A DNA stretch of 64,000 bases from Alphaproteobacteria bacterium (GCA_040216735.1 JAVJOO010000005.1:62001-126000), one strand, 5' to 3'; numbered from the stretch's first letter, positions 22,875-32,304 are shown. Program-made: numbers and translations. The notes: generated by a model not told the origin, from the sequence alone.

Positions 22875-23117
22875 ATGCCTGATATTTTTGACAGAGTTCG
22901 GACCTGGATAGGCCAGATCGTCAGCGTAGTACTCGTACTTATTCCGCTCGCTTTGGCCGCTCAGATCTTGGTGGGTGGCAACAACGTGCCCTTCCTGGGG
23001 GACGGCGGCGTTGCCCAAAATCTGATGGACCTTATCGGCACACTCGGCAACAACGGTCTCGTTGGCTTGATCGCCTTGGGGATCATCCTCTACCTATTCC
23101 GCGGCATGTCGAAATAG
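22875..23117 (+). CDS. Small two-helix membrane protein
   Basis: 80 residues. Two hydrophobic helices are plain: ~15-32 (IVSVVLVLIPLALAAQILVG) and ~58-74 (NGLVGLIALGIILYLF), joined by a Gly/Asn-rich loop. An excellent ribosome-binding site (AAGGGGGAAA, 22863-22872) precedes ATG, and a strong terminator follows, so it is probably well expressed as a single-gene unit. I do not recognise the family. Its size and composition would fit a small inner-membrane accessory protein. Confidence 0.75.
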   Translation: MPDIFDRVRTWIGQIVSVVLVLIPLALAAQILVGGNNVPFLGDGGVAQNLMDLIGTLGNNGLVGLIALGIILYLFRGMSK

Positions 23118-23137
23118 CCGTAGTTTAGTTCCTGGGA

Positions 23138-23174
23138 AAGCCCGGATCTGGTCGTCAGGTCCGGGCTTTTCTTT
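23138..23174 (+). terminator. Strong Rho-independent terminator
   Basis: AGCCCGGA (23139-23146) pairs perfectly with TCCGGGCT (23160-23167), followed by TTTCTTT. It ends about 15 bases before the ATG of the next gene (23187). Confidence 0.85.
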
Positions 23175-23186
23175 GCCCCGGGCACC

Positions 23187-24008
23187 ATGACAGACAGTTT
23201 CTGGATCATGCTCGGCGCTATCCCCCTTGGGATCGCCCTTCTCAGCATCGGTTTACTGCGATTCGCCGCCGGCAAGGACCTCGGCGGTCGGATTGCGAGC
23301 ACCGGCACAGGTATCGGCCTTCTCGCAGCCTACGCCCTTGTGCGCCCGAGCGCGCCGCTTTTCGAAGACCGAGTAGCGCTCCTCCTCGTCGTCTTCCTTA
23401 TGGCCGGCGTGCTCGGCGATCTTCTTTTCGGCAAGATCAAGATTCTCGTCCAGACGATGACCATCGTGTCGCCGTTGCTGGCCCTTGCCTGGCTCGCCAG
23501 CGGCGTCCTGGAGAGCGCTTCGACCGGGACCATGGTCGCGTTCGGCCTTTCATTTGCCGCCATCGCCGGCATCGGCTTCAGCCTTTCTAGCGCCGATCCA
23601 GCGCGCACCGGCACGACCATTCTCGTTGCGATGGCCGGGCTCGGGATCGGATTGGTATTGCTTTTGGGGGGCGATCGCGTGACCGCCAATATCGCGTTGG
23701 GTGCTGCGGCGGTTGCCCTTGGGTTCTTCCTATGGAATTGGCCGGTGCCGCGATTTCTTGCCGGCGCAGGCCTGCTCGTCGGAGTTGCCGGTCCCCTCCT
23801 TGCACTTGCCGCCGCTGCTGCCATCGATGGAAGCGCCAACCGACTTGGCCTAGCGCTCGTCGCCTTGGTGTTCTTCGCCGACAAAATGTTTCGATTGCCG
23901 GCGACGGGTGGGAGGATCGGTCGCGCCACCGAACCGCTTTTACTCGCCGCCGTCAGTGCAATTGTTGTCCTGGCGGCTATCGCTGCCACGACATTCATTG
24001 CCCTCTAG
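23187..24008 (+). CDS. Polytopic membrane protein of unknown function
   Basis: 273 residues, nearly all hydrophobic, about nine or ten predicted membrane helices and no long soluble part. The composition is rich in Ala, Leu, Gly and Ile. I do not recognise any family motif. It starts 20 bases after the stem of the terminator of the small membrane protein gene, so it is either read through from that gene or has its own weak promoter. It ends in a GCCCT/AGGGC hairpin across its stop codon. Confidence 0.75.
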   Translation: MTDSFWIMLGAIPLGIALLSIGLLRFAAGKDLGGRIASTGTGIGLLAAYALVRPSAPLFEDRVALLLVVFLMAGVLGDLLFGKIKILVQTMTIVSPLLALAWLASGVLESASTGTMVAFGLSFAAIAGIGFSLSSADPARTGTTILVAMAGLGIGLVLLLGGDRVTANIALGAAAVALGFFLWNWPVPRFLAGAGLLVGVAGPLLALAAAAAIDGSANRLGLALVALVFFADKMFRLPATGGRIGRATEPLLLAAVSAIVVLAAIAATTFIAL

Positions 24009-24052
24009 CTAGGGCCTGAAAATCAATATTTTGTAGTAAATTCGGGTAGATA

Positions 24053-24070
24053 TACCTCTAATTTGAGGTA
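24053..24070. promoter_or_regulatory. Palindrome TACCTC-N6-GAGGTA, candidate operator
   Basis: A perfect 6-bp inverted repeat in a strikingly AT-rich stretch (24016-24085) lies 73 bases before the start of the secreted protein gene. It looks like a repressor site or promoter element. Confidence 0.4.
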
Positions 24071-24142
24071 ATAAATCACATCTTGCCCCGGCGCCAACAC
24101 GGTGCGATAAGACGGTGGGGCGCTATTGTTCTGGGGGAATTT

Positions 24143-24631
24143 GTGGGCCGACGTGTCGGTTTTTTTGGTGTGTTGGTTGCGGCGGCACTGGTCACAGGCG
24201 CGACGCTTAATACCGCCCACGCCGACATCGACGTAGGCGCAACCAACGACAGCGCTGTCCAAACCCGAAAACTGCAGACCGAATTGATGGTCTCCGCGCT
24301 CTATTGCGGGCAACAGGCCCGCTACAACGCATTCGTCCGCAGGTTCGAAGCCGAACTGGTCGTATCGGGGCAAAAACTTAAAGCTCTTTTTGTTTCGCAG
24401 CACGGTACCCGACAGGGGTTGCCGAAGCTCGACACATACCTGACGCGACTCGCAAACGAAGAGTCCCAGCGACGTCTGACGCTAGGAACACGCTACTGCG
24501 AAGACGCCAAGGCGCTCTTTACCGAAGTTTTGACGCTGAAACAGGCCGAACTTGTCGCCTTTGCCGCAAGCCGCGCATCGACGCCGCTTCCCTTCGGCCG
24601 CGTCACGCTTCTTCAAAACCGTCTCAATTAA
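24143..24631 (+). CDS. Secreted hypothetical protein
   Basis: 162 residues from GTG 24143, which follows GGGGGA at 24133-24138; a TTG at 24083 is possible but poorer. A signal peptide (RRVGFFGVLVAAALVTGATLNTAHA) is clear. The mature part is about 135 residues, largely helical, with two cysteines (in LYCGQQ and RYCEDA) that could form a disulfide. No known domain is recognised, although small periplasmic proteins with this 'YCG...F...YCEDA' layout recur in alphaproteobacteria. Its stop shares TTAA with the convergent OmpA gene. Confidence 0.75.
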   Translation: MGRRVGFFGVLVAAALVTGATLNTAHADIDVGATNDSAVQTRKLQTELMVSALYCGQQARYNAFVRRFEAELVVSGQKLKALFVSQHGTRQGLPKLDTYLTRLANEESQRRLTLGTRYCEDAKALFTEVLTLKQAELVAFAASRASTPLPFGRVTLLQNRLN

Positions 24632-25719
24632 TTCAGAATAATCTGAACGCGGCGATTGCGTGGCTCACGCACGCCGTCGGGCGTGGGCACAAGCGGTTCG
24701 CTTTCACCGCGCGCGAAGATCTCAACCTCACTCGCCGCGATGCCCTGTCGCACAAGCGCCGCACGAACCGCTTCAGCCCGCCGTAGAGAGAGGCCGAGGT
24801 TGTAGGCATCCGGCCCCGATCGATCGGCATGCCCTGTGGTTGCAATCCGGGCCGAGCCAACCTTCTTGGCGTTGTCCGCCGCAGCGCGGATGATTTGATC
24901 GGCCTCGGCGGTGATGTCCGCACGGTCCCAATCGAAGAAAACGAGATACTCACGCGGTATTTCTGCAAGCTGCTCTTTCGGAGCGACGGCGGGTGCGGGC
25001 GCCGGTGGCGCCGCTTCCGCTTTAGGCGCAGGTGGCGGCGGCGGAGGGGGTGGCGGCGGTGGCGCTGCCGCTACCTGGGCCATCTTTGGCGCCGGAAACT
25101 TCCAACGCAGTCCGACCATCACCCGACGGTCCTCGTAATTGGGTGAAACGGCGGCGCCGGCCCGGGTCGTAAGATCGAGGCGCTGGCTGCCGCGGAAACG
25201 CAGATCGCCGAAGGCCGAAAGCTGTTCGTTAATCGCGTAGGAAGCGCCCGCAATGGCTTGGATGTAGGGGGCGGTGCTGCTGTCGTCCAAAACCGACGCG
25301 CCGACCGGGGAAACCGTATCCAAATTGACCCGGATCATGCCGGCGCCGAGCCCGACATAGGGGGTCAGCTTCATCGCCGGGAGATGGAAATCGGCAATCA
25401 TGTTGCCGCCGAACGACAGCCCGGTCACGTCCCCATTGCCCGCCACCCCCGACACGGTATCGACATCGTGCCGGCTGTAGGCGAACTCAAGCTCACCCCG
25501 CAACCAATCGCTGAAGTATCTGCCGACGGCAGCGGCGATGCTGCCCTCGGTATCGGTGTCGATTCGGGCCAGAAACGTATTGGAATCGGCGGTGACGTCC
25601 CGCAACGCGGAAAGACCGGCGGCGCCCGCGACATAGACCTCGCCCTGTTCGGCACTTGCAGTTGTCGCTGTGGTCAACAGCAATGCCCCGGCGAGGGCAA
25701 CACGAATTCCGCGCATCAA
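24628..25719 (-). CDS. OmpA family outer membrane protein
   Basis: 363 residues. Signal peptide at ~1-23. An eight-stranded beta-barrel of the OmpA/OmpW type at ~25-195. A Pro/Ala-rich linker (a run of about eleven prolines followed by Ala/Pro/Glu) at ~200-240. A C-terminal OmpA domain at ~250-363, with GHADRSGPDAYNLGLSLRRA as the peptidoglycan-binding motif and the final RNRRVQIIL. It tethers the outer membrane to the cell wall. A stable hairpin sits in its 5' leader, directly before the Shine-Dalgarno. Confidence 0.95.
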   Translation of the reverse strand: MMRGIRVALAGALLLTTATTASAEQGEVYVAGAAGLSALRDVTADSNTFLARIDTDTEGSIAAAVGRYFSDWLRGELEFAYSRHDVDTVSGVAGNGDVTGLSFGGNMIADFHLPAMKLTPYVGLGAGMIRVNLDTVSPVGASVLDDSSTAPYIQAIAGASYAINEQLSAFGDLRFRGSQRLDLTTRAGAAVSPNYEDRRVMVGLRWKFPAPKMAQVAAAPPPPPPPPPPPAPKAEAAPPAPAPAVAPKEQLAEIPREYLVFFDWDRADITAEADQIIRAAADNAKKVGSARIATTGHADRSGPDAYNLGLSLRRAEAVRAALVRQGIAASEVEIFARGESEPLVPTPDGVREPRNRRVQIILN

Positions 25720-25729
25720 CAGTATCCCT

Positions 25730-25762
25730 GTGAAGGTGGGCTGCCCGACGGCAGCACTTCAC
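25730..25762 (-). promoter_or_regulatory. Hairpin in the 5' leader of the OmpA gene
   Basis: Read on the minus strand, GTGAAG and GCTGCC pair with GGCAGC and CTTCAC, giving a two-part stem of 12 pairs with one small internal loop. It ends right before the AGGGA ribosome-binding site and about 10 bases before ATG. Such leaders stabilise ompA mRNA in other bacteria or hide the ribosome-binding site. Confidence 0.5.
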
Positions 25763-25819
25763 GCGATACTAAAACGCGCGCTCCGAATCCGCAAAACCAA
25801 TCGCTGTTGCGTGCCGGGG

Positions 25820-26287
25820 TTAGCTCGTTTTGTTAGCCCGCTTGTAGGCTTTGACCGCCGCGTCGAGGGATCGGCGCTCGGCGCAAAAGGCACAAAGCGT
25901 CTTCAGCGACGCCAGCAGCGCATCGGCTTTCTCAAGCTGATCCGTCTCCAGGTAGGAGATCCCGAGATACTCGTGCGCGCCCTTATGCTTGGGATCGATC
26001 TGGAGAGCCCGCTGATAATGGGTAAACGCCATGTCGTAGTTCTTGAGCATTCGGTAGGAGAGACCGGTCAGGTTCTCCGCGTCGGCATTTTGCGGCTCGG
26101 CCTGCCGAACGTCGGCGAGGAGCGTGAGCGCTTTCTGATAATCCTTCAGGTCGATGGCTTCGACCGCGCCGGCCCAGTTCGGGTGAGCGCTTTGCTTGGC
26201 CCCACTGCTGTCCATGGCTGCCGCGCCGGACACACCGAATATGACTGCAAGGGCCAGGGCTGCGGCGAATGCTGAAAGAGCTTTCAT
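25820..26287 (-). CDS. Secreted TPR protein
   Basis: 155 residues. Signal peptide ~1-24 (ending SGAAAMD). Three TPR units follow: WAGAVEAIDLKDYQKALTLL, NADAENLTGLSYRMLKNYDM and PKHKGAHEYLGISYLETDQL. Two cysteines lie in the segment LKTLCAFCAERR near residue 135, a CxxC that may form a disulfide or bind metal. It is probably a periplasmic scaffold protein. It is separate from the OmpA gene by 100 bases in the same direction, so it may have its own promoter. Confidence 0.85.
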   Translation of the reverse strand: MKALSAFAAALALAVIFGVSGAAAMDSSGAKQSAHPNWAGAVEAIDLKDYQKALTLLADVRQAEPQNADAENLTGLSYRMLKNYDMAFTHYQRALQIDPKHKGAHEYLGISYLETDQLEKADALLASLKTLCAFCAERRSLDAAVKAYKRANKTS

Positions 26288-26352
26288 TTCTACGTCCTTA
26301 CCAGTTCACGCTATATCGATGTTAACGCCGTTCGCGCCCGGAATCTTCCATT

Positions 26353-26370
26353 GGACGCCAAAGTGCGTCC
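26353..26370. promoter_or_regulatory. GGACGC-N6-GCGTCC palindrome upstream of the TPR gene
   Basis: A perfect 6-bp inverted repeat lies 66 bases before the TPR gene start. A near copy (GGACGCCAAATGTGCATCC) lies at 31628-31646 between the acyl-CoA ligase and glutathione peroxidase genes; both share the core GGACGCCAAA. Confidence 0.35.
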
Positions 26371-26426
26371 GGTCTGTGTAATACACCAGGCAGCCCTAGC
26401 CGGTTTCAATATCTCGCGATTCGGCC

Positions 26427-27641
26427 CTAGATCACGCCCCGTTCACGCAATTCTGAGATTTCCGTCTCTTTCAGCCCGAGAAGTTGCTGAAAGACATCTT
26501 CGGTGTCCTGTCCCAACGAGGGGCCCAAATGATCGATCCCGCCCGGCGTCGCGGTCAACCGGGGAACGACATTGGGCACGCGGACCCGCCCAATCCTCGG
26601 ATCCTCGATTTCGCGGATGTTCCCGCGGGCCGCGTAATGGGGATCTTCGAAGATTTCGTCGATCGCGTAGACCGGACCGCAGGGTACCTCGCCCTTACCG
26701 CACAGGTCGATCACCTCGTTGCGATCGTGCTGGAGCGTCCAATCGGTGACGAACTGATCGACCTCGGCGCGCGCAGCCTCGCGTTTAGCCAACGTTCCGT
26801 AAATCCCCTCGCCCGTTACGTCCGGTCGGTCCATTACCGTCGCGAGCCTGGCAAAAATCTTGTCGTTGGTGCAAGCAATGGCGACCCAGCGGTTGTCCTT
26901 GGTCGGGTAATGGCTGTGCGGGACGACATTGACCGTTCCCGGCCCCATGCGTTGGCGCACAAAACCGAATTGATCGAACGCGGGGGCAAGTTCGTCGAGG
27001 ATGCGAAAGATTGGCTCGTAAAGTCCAATGTCGACGACCTGACCCTCACCGGTTTGTTCCAGCGCCCGAAGCGCGAACATCGCCCCCAGGGCGCCGTAAA
27101 TTCCTGCCAAATAGTCCGGCAAGGTGGCCGAACCTGGTGTTACGGGGGGACGATCCGGATACCCGGCCAAAAAGGAAATCCCGCCAAAGGCGTTCGCGAT
27201 TCTGCCGAAACCGGGCTTTGGACTGTTCGGTCCGGTTTGCCCATAGGCGGAGATCCGCACCATCACCAAACGCGGATTGCGGGCCTTGAGAACATCCCAA
27301 CCGAGGCCCCACTTCTCTAGGGTCCCAGGCTGGAAATTCTCAATCAGAACGTCCGACTTCTCGACGAGCTGCTTGAGGAGTTCCGCGCCCTCGGGTTTGC
27401 GCAGATCGAGCGTGACGGATTTCTTGTTGCGGCCTTCGCTGAGCCACACCAGCGTCTCGCCGCACTCGGTCTTCGACCCGAACTTTCGCACCGGGTCGCC
27501 GCTGCCGGGAAGTTCAACCTTAATGACTTCGGCACCGAATTCCGCGAGCTGGGTGGCGCAAAAAGGTCCTGCAATGAACGTCGCGCAGTCGATGACCCGC
27601 AGGCCCTCTAGCGGTTTGTGTGTTTGTGCCGTCTCAGTCAT
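26427..27641 (-). CDS. Class III CoA-transferase (CaiB/BaiF family)
   Basis: 404 residues, full length. Family features: the N-terminal GLRVIDCATFIAGPFCATQLAEFGAEVIKVE, the catalytic Asp in TLPDYLAGIYGALGAM near residue 175, and the C-terminal GPVYAIDEIFEDPHY. These enzymes move CoA between carboxylic acids without free energy input, and act on formate/oxalate, carnitine, benzylsuccinate or 2-aminophenylsuccinate in various pathways. It stands alone, divergent from nothing nearby, and 79 bases separate it from the hydrolase gene upstream on the same strand. The substrate is unknown. Confidence 0.93.
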   Translation of the reverse strand: MTETAQTHKPLEGLRVIDCATFIAGPFCATQLAEFGAEVIKVELPGSGDPVRKFGSKTECGETLVWLSEGRNKKSVTLDLRKPEGAELLKQLVEKSDVLIENFQPGTLEKWGLGWDVLKARNPRLVMVRISAYGQTGPNSPKPGFGRIANAFGGISFLAGYPDRPPVTPGSATLPDYLAGIYGALGAMFALRALEQTGEGQVVDIGLYEPIFRILDELAPAFDQFGFVRQRMGPGTVNVVPHSHYPTKDNRWVAIACTNDKIFARLATVMDRPDVTGEGIYGTLAKREAARAEVDQFVTDWTLQHDRNEVIDLCGKGEVPCGPVYAIDEIFEDPHYAARGNIREIEDPRIGRVRVPNVVPRLTATPGGIDHLGPSLGQDTEDVFQQLLGLKETEISELRERGVI

Positions 27642-27720
27642 CGAGGTTCCCTCAGTCGGATCGGTTCAGATGTTCGGACATTCATAGGGGCCGGTTGCCG
27701 TCCGTCAAGCGTTCCGCTTG

Positions 27721-28770
27721 TTACCTCTCGGCGGTCTGGTCGCCGTCCTTTGGAAAGAGAACGGGGGTCAAGAACCGGGCGACGTCCCGGTTCGATTGGG
27801 CCCGGACCTCATCGTCGCGTCCAATGAGATACCCTTCGCGCCCAACGCAAAGCGCCAGAGCCGTAATGCGTAACCATCGGTTGGACATCATCAGTCCGGT
27901 GCGGAGGTCTTGGACTCCGCCGCTGCGTTCAACGCGGAACCGGCACGGGGCGAGGTTGCGACCGATCATGCGCGAGCCGGGAAACGCGCCATCCCATTGG
28001 TGATGAGCGTCCGGGTACGTCACGCGCTGGACCCTCGCCCCGCCGGCCTCCAGATCGGCATCGACTTCGGCACACCGAGTTGGATCGACGATCGCGTCCC
28101 GACCTCCATCCACAAACAGAATAGGTGCTCCGGTCGCCCGCGCATCGGCGAAGCGCGCAATACACGGGGCGTAGAACGCCACATGCGCGGCAAACCGGTT
28201 GCCCTCGGGGGCGTAGCGCTCGCTCACCTGGGCGTGGGCGGCATAGGTCGTCGCCATGCCGCCGTAGGAGAATCCGACGAGCGCAATTCTATTGCCGTCG
28301 ATATCGCCACGGTTGGCCAAATACCTCAGGCCCGCGAACGCATCGGCGAGCATCATGGCCTCGGTGACATCGATCAGGCGGCGGGCGAAGCCCCTTCCCC
28401 GGCCCCCGCGCGCGCCAAACACATCGACCACCAATGCCGCCACGCCCATCGCCGCATATTGCCGGCCATAGGTCATCTCGCGCGCTGCAAGGACCCCGCC
28501 GGCACCGTGGAGAAGAATAACGGCCGGTACCGGCACGCTGAGGTCGTCGGGAAGAAACAACGTGGCTTTTGCGGTCGTCCCCGGCGTGTCCGCGGTACCA
28601 ACTTGGCGCAAACCGAACGGACTCGCGGTCTCGAACGAAACGGCTTGACCGGGAGCAAGCGCATCGGGTTGCGGCCAGATCGTCGGTATTTCCGCCTGGG
28701 CGGACGAGGCCGACACGGCGACGGCGCAGAGCACACCGCAGATCAACACCTTCTGGAGAAAATTTCGCAA
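27721..28770 (-). CDS. Secreted dienelactone hydrolase-like alpha/beta hydrolase
   Basis: 349 residues, TTG start. Signal peptide ~1-26 (LICGVLCAVAVSASSAQA). The catalytic triad can be read: Ser in GFSYGGM (~residue 168), Asp in FVDGGRDAIVDPT (~223) and His in YPDAHHQWD (~255). The LLHGAGG oxyanion loop is present. It is probably a periplasmic esterase or lactone hydrolase. The C-terminal ~75 residues are longer than the standard domain. Convergent with none and divergent from the FAD oxidoreductase gene. Confidence 0.85.
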   Translation of the reverse strand: MRNFLQKVLICGVLCAVAVSASSAQAEIPTIWPQPDALAPGQAVSFETASPFGLRQVGTADTPGTTAKATLFLPDDLSVPVPAVILLHGAGGVLAAREMTYGRQYAAMGVAALVVDVFGARGGRGRGFARRLIDVTEAMMLADAFAGLRYLANRGDIDGNRIALVGFSYGGMATTYAAHAQVSERYAPEGNRFAAHVAFYAPCIARFADARATGAPILFVDGGRDAIVDPTRCAEVDADLEAGGARVQRVTYPDAHHQWDGAFPGSRMIGRNLAPCRFRVERSGGVQDLRTGLMMSNRWLRITALALCVGREGYLIGRDDEVRAQSNRDVARFLTPVLFPKDGDQTAER

Positions 28771-28836
28771 CCCGCCGCCTCCACAGGAATGGTAGAGAAC
28801 AACCGTACTTTGGGAGGACGGGCGTGGCGAGGAACG

Positions 28837-29961
28837 ATGGATGAATACGACTATCTTGTGATCGGCGGCGGAATCGCCGGATGCTCGGTCGCCTACTTTT
28901 TATCTGAACACGCGCGTGTCGCCGTCCTTGAGCGCGAATCTCAACCGGGCTACCACACGACCGGTCGCTCCGCCGCGTCCTACACGACCGTCTACGGCAA
29001 TGTGCCTATTCGCGCGCTAACCCTCGCAAGCAGACGTTTCTACGATCATCCGCCGCGCGGGTTCACCGCCGCACCCCTTCTCACCCCGCTCGGCGCGCTT
29101 TTCTTCGCCGATCAAGATGGATTACCGGCGCTAGAGGCGTTGCTCGACAGCGTCAACGACCCCGCTCGCTTGGTCCGCCTCAGCGGCAATGAAGCTCGCG
29201 CGATCGTTCCTGTACTAGGCAATCAAGTAGTCGCCGCGGCCCATGAACATGTTGCCAGGGGGATCGACGTTCACACGCTTCACCAGGGGTTCATCCGGGG
29301 TCTTCGCGAAAACGACGGACACCTTCAAACCAGCGCCGAGGTCCGTGGCCTCACCCGCGCGAACGGCTACTGGGAAGTCGAAACGGGCGACAAAACCTAC
29401 AAAGCGCCGGTCGTGATCAATGCCGCCGGCGCATGGGGCGATGTCGTCGCTGGCCTCGCTGGGATCGAGCCGCTCGGCCTACAACCGAAGCGCCGCACCG
29501 CGCTAACCTTTCGTCCAGATGCCGATCTGAATTTTGCCCATTGGCCGTTCGCGGTTGAGATCGGCGAATCTTTCTACTTCAAACCCGAGTCCGGTCTATT
29601 GCTGCTGTCCCCAGCCGACGAAACGCCAGCGCCACCCGGCGATGCCCAACCCGAAGAAATCGACATCGCGGTCGCGATCGACCGGCTTCAGTCGGCAACC
29701 ACGTTGCGCGTCGATCGCGTTGCCCATAAGTGGGCCGGCCTCAGAACCTTTGCCGCCGACCGGACGCCCGTCGCCGGTTTCGATCGGCAAGAACAGGGGT
29801 TCTTTTGGCTGGTCGGGCAAGGCGGCTACGGCATTCAAACGGCGCCCGGCCTCGGCCAAGTTGCGGCAGCACTTGCAATGGAAAAGGACATCCCGTCCGC
29901 GATGGCCGATCAGGGCGTACGTGCCGCCGATCTAGCCCCGGCGCGCCTGCGTCAACGCTAG
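28837..29961 (+). CDS. FAD-dependent oxidoreductase, DAO family
   Basis: 374 residues. Rossmann dinucleotide motif at the N-terminus ([18 protein letters not shown]), the [13 protein letters not shown] segment around residue 50 and the C-terminal [12 protein letters not shown] that closes the FAD site. It belongs to the glycine oxidase/D-amino acid dehydrogenase group, which oxidises amines or amino acids. It starts at the ATG after GAGGAAC; the frame is open far upstream without similarity. It is convergent with the acyl-CoA ligase, sharing the stop tetramer CTAG. The true substrate is unknown. Confidence 0.88.
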   Translation: MDEYDYLVIGGGIAGCSVAYFLSEHARVAVLERESQPGYHTTGRSAASYTTVYGNVPIRALTLASRRFYDHPPRGFTAAPLLTPLGALFFADQDGLPALEALLDSVNDPARLVRLSGNEARAIVPVLGNQVVAAAHEHVARGIDVHTLHQGFIRGLRENDGHLQTSAEVRGLTRANGYWEVETGDKTYKAPVVINAAGAWGDVVAGLAGIEPLGLQPKRRTALTFRPDADLNFAHWPFAVEIGESFYFKPESGLLLLSPADETPAPPGDAQPEEIDIAVAIDRLQSATTLRVDRVAHKWAGLRTFAADRTPVAGFDRQEQGFFWLVGQGGYGIQTAPGLGQVAAALAMEKDIPSAMADQGVRAADLAPARLRQR

Positions 29962-31589
29962 ACGGTTGGGAGTGTGTAGTCGGCAAAACGCCGGCGCAGC
30001 TCGGTCTTGAGCAACTTGCCCGTTGCGGTGTGGGGCAGTTCGTCGACGAACACGACATCGTCCGGCAGCCACCACTTGGCGACCTTGCCGTCGAAGACCG
30101 CCATGATGTCTTCTTTGCTCGGCGACGCTCCCTTCGCCGGGACGACGACCAACAACGGGCGCTCGTCCCATTTCGGGTGCGACACGCCGATAACGCAGGC
30201 TTCGGCGACGGCGGGATGCCCTACGGCGATGTTTTCAAGCTCTATGGAACTGATCCATTCGCCGCCCGACTTGATGACGTCTTTGGTGCGATCGACGATT
30301 TGGATATAGCCGTCGGGATCGATGGTGCAGACGTCGCCGGTCGAGAACCACCCATCCGCGTCGAACGCAGGATCGCCCTCCCGTTCGAAGTAGCGTTGCG
30401 CAATCCAAGGACCGCGAACCTTTAACGCGCCGAAGGCTTTGCCGTCACGGGGAAGTTCCCGCCCGGAATCGTCGACGATCTTCAAATCGACACCGAAGAT
30501 CGCGCGCCCCTGCTTGACCTTCAAGTCGAATTTCGCCTCGCCCTCCAGGTTCTCAAACGCGGGTTTGGGGGTGTTGACGACACCGACGGGATTCATTTCG
30601 GTCATCCCCCAGGCATGGAGCAAGCGAACGTCGTGGACATCCTCGAACTCTTGAATCATCGCGCGGGGGGCGGCCGATCCGCCGCAGACCACCCGCTCCA
30701 GGTGCGGCAATTTTTTACCGGTCTCGCGCAGGTATTGGAGCAGCAGAAGCCATACCGTCGGAACCCCAGCACTGAGCGTGACAGCTTCGGCGTCCATCAA
30801 CGCGTAGACGCTTGCACCGTCGAGCGCCGCCCCTGGGAATACCAGCTTTGCACCGGTCATCGCCGCGCAATAGGGGATGCCCCAGGCATTGACATGAAAC
30901 ATCGGCACGACCAGGAGAATCGAATCGCGGGCGCGGACCCCCAGCACGTCGCCCATACAACTCGCGAACGAGTGCAACATCGTCGACCGGTGGCTATACA
31001 GCACGCCTTTCGGATCGCCCGTCGTGCCTGACGTATAGCAAAGCGCGGCCGCAGCATTCTCGTCGAAGATCGGCCACTCGAAGACATCAGACTCCGGCGC
31101 GATCAGATCCTCGTAGCACAGTGCATTCGGCAACGAGGTTGCGGGCATGTGCGCACGGTCGCACATCACGACGAACGCCCGCACGTTTGGCATTTGTGGC
31201 GCTAGTTGCTCGGCCAGAGCGACGAACGGCAGGTCGACGAAAAGGATGCCGTCCTTCGCGTGGTTGGCAATGTAGACTATCTGATCGGGAAACAGGCGTG
31301 GGTTGATTGTGTGACAGACGCCGCCCATCCCAGAGACGGCGAAGTAGATTTCGAAATGCCGATAGGTATTCCACGCGAGGGTACCGACGCGCTCGCCCTC
31401 CTGCACATTCAGCTTCTTCAAAGCGTTCGCGAGTTGCTTCGAGCGCCGCGCCGCCGCGGCATAGGTATAGCGATGGATTGCACCTTCGGCGGTGCGCGAC
31501 ACAATTTCCCGTTCGCCGTGATAGGTCGCGGCGAATTCGATGAGCGATGACACCAGCAAGGGCCGGTTCATCATGTCGCCGTGCAGCAT
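29958..31589 (-). CDS. AMP-binding acyl-CoA synthetase (fatty acid/short-chain type)
   Basis: 543 residues from ATG 31589, which follows GGAGG with correct spacing; the frame is open upstream but without similarity. Adenylation motifs: [12 protein letters not shown] (P-loop, ~residue 183), WGMTEMNP (~325), [21 protein letters not shown] and the C-terminal catalytic Lys in TATGKLLK. It makes acyl-CoA from a free acid, ATP and CoA. The sequence resembles AlkK/DmdB-like enzymes that accept medium or methylthio acids. It is divergent from the glutathione peroxidase-like gene. Confidence 0.93.
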   Translation of the reverse strand: MLHGDMMNRPLLVSSLIEFAATYHGEREIVSRTAEGAIHRYTYAAAARRSKQLANALKKLNVQEGERVGTLAWNTYRHFEIYFAVSGMGGVCHTINPRLFPDQIVYIANHAKDGILFVDLPFVALAEQLAPQMPNVRAFVVMCDRAHMPATSLPNALCYEDLIAPESDVFEWPIFDENAAAALCYTSGTTGDPKGVLYSHRSTMLHSFASCMGDVLGVRARDSILLVVPMFHVNAWGIPYCAAMTGAKLVFPGAALDGASVYALMDAEAVTLSAGVPTVWLLLLQYLRETGKKLPHLERVVCGGSAAPRAMIQEFEDVHDVRLLHAWGMTEMNPVGVVNTPKPAFENLEGEAKFDLKVKQGRAIFGVDLKIVDDSGRELPRDGKAFGALKVRGPWIAQRYFEREGDPAFDADGWFSTGDVCTIDPDGYIQIVDRTKDVIKSGGEWISSIELENIAVGHPAVAEACVIGVSHPKWDERPLLVVVPAKGASPSKEDIMAVFDGKVAKWWLPDDVVFVDELPHTATGKLLKTELRRRFADYTLPTV

Positions 31590-31616
31590 GGCGCCTCCAG
31601 AAATCGAAGTATCGGA

Positions 31617-31646
31617 GGCGGTATTATGGACGCCAAATGTGCATCC
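31617..31646. promoter_or_regulatory. Divergent promoter region with shared sequence blocks
   Basis: GCGGTATTATGG (31617-31628) recurs exactly at 42263-42274 before the binding-protein gene; its TATTAT is a plausible -10. The following GGACGCCAAATGTGCATCC resembles the palindrome at 26353-26370. Both lie between the acyl-CoA ligase and the glutathione peroxidase-like genes. Confidence 0.35.
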
Positions 31647-31668
31647 CGCTCCATCGTTTTGGGGTAGA

Positions 31669-32235
31669 ATGGCCATCATGCGTAAAACACTCCTCATGCC
31701 CCTGGTCGTGGCCTGCCTGTTCTGGGCCGCCTCTCCGAGCGCCTTGGCCGGGCCCGCCCACGACTTCTCGTTCCGCGCCATCGACGGCGGCGACCTGCCG
31801 TTGTCCGCCTATCGCGGGAAAGCCGTTTTGGTCGTCAACACCGCATCGTTCTGTGGGTACACCGGTCAGTACGCCGACCTCCAAGCGGTGTGGTCGAAAT
31901 ACCGCGACCGGGGATTGGTTGTTGTCGGTGTGCCTTCCAACGACTTCGGTCGCCAGGAACCGGGCACCGCCGAGGAAATTCAGAAGTTCTGCCAAGTCAA
32001 TTTCTCGGTCGACTTCCCAATGGCGGACAAGGAAGTCGTCAAGGGGGAGAGCGCCCACCCCTTCTACGTTTGGGCGCGCGAAACGCTTGGCGTCGGCGCG
32101 GCGCCAAAGTGGAATTTCCACAAGTACCTCGTCGATCCGGACGGCAACCTCGTCGCCTGGTTTCCAACCTCGGTTCGCCCCAACGCCGCCCGGGTGACGG
32201 ATGTCCTCGACACGATGCTCGCGCCCAAATCCTGA
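31669..32235 (+). CDS. Exported glutathione peroxidase family protein
   Basis: 188 residues. Signal peptide ~1-28 ([20 protein letters not shown]), so it works in the periplasm. The peroxidatic Cys is residue 62 in NTASFCGYT; the Gln of [10 protein letters not shown] and the WNF of [10 protein letters not shown] complete the active site. Bacterial members mostly use thioredoxin rather than glutathione and reduce lipid or hydrogen peroxides. ATG 31669 is chosen because GGGG precedes it at short distance; ATG 31678 is also possible. Divergent from the acyl-CoA ligase. Confidence 0.9.
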   Translation: MAIMRKTLLMPLVVACLFWAASPSALAGPAHDFSFRAIDGGDLPLSAYRGKAVLVVNTASFCGYTGQYADLQAVWSKYRDRGLVVVGVPSNDFGRQEPGTAEEIQKFCQVNFSVDFPMADKEVVKGESAHPFYVWARETLGVGAAPKWNFHKYLVDPDGNLVAWFPTSVRPNAARVTDVLDTMLAPKS

Positions 32236-32304
32236 CCTGCCGTTGCTCCCCACGGCATGCTAGAGTGATGAACACTCAAGAACGTCAGCAAGGTAGTTGC
32301 GCGC

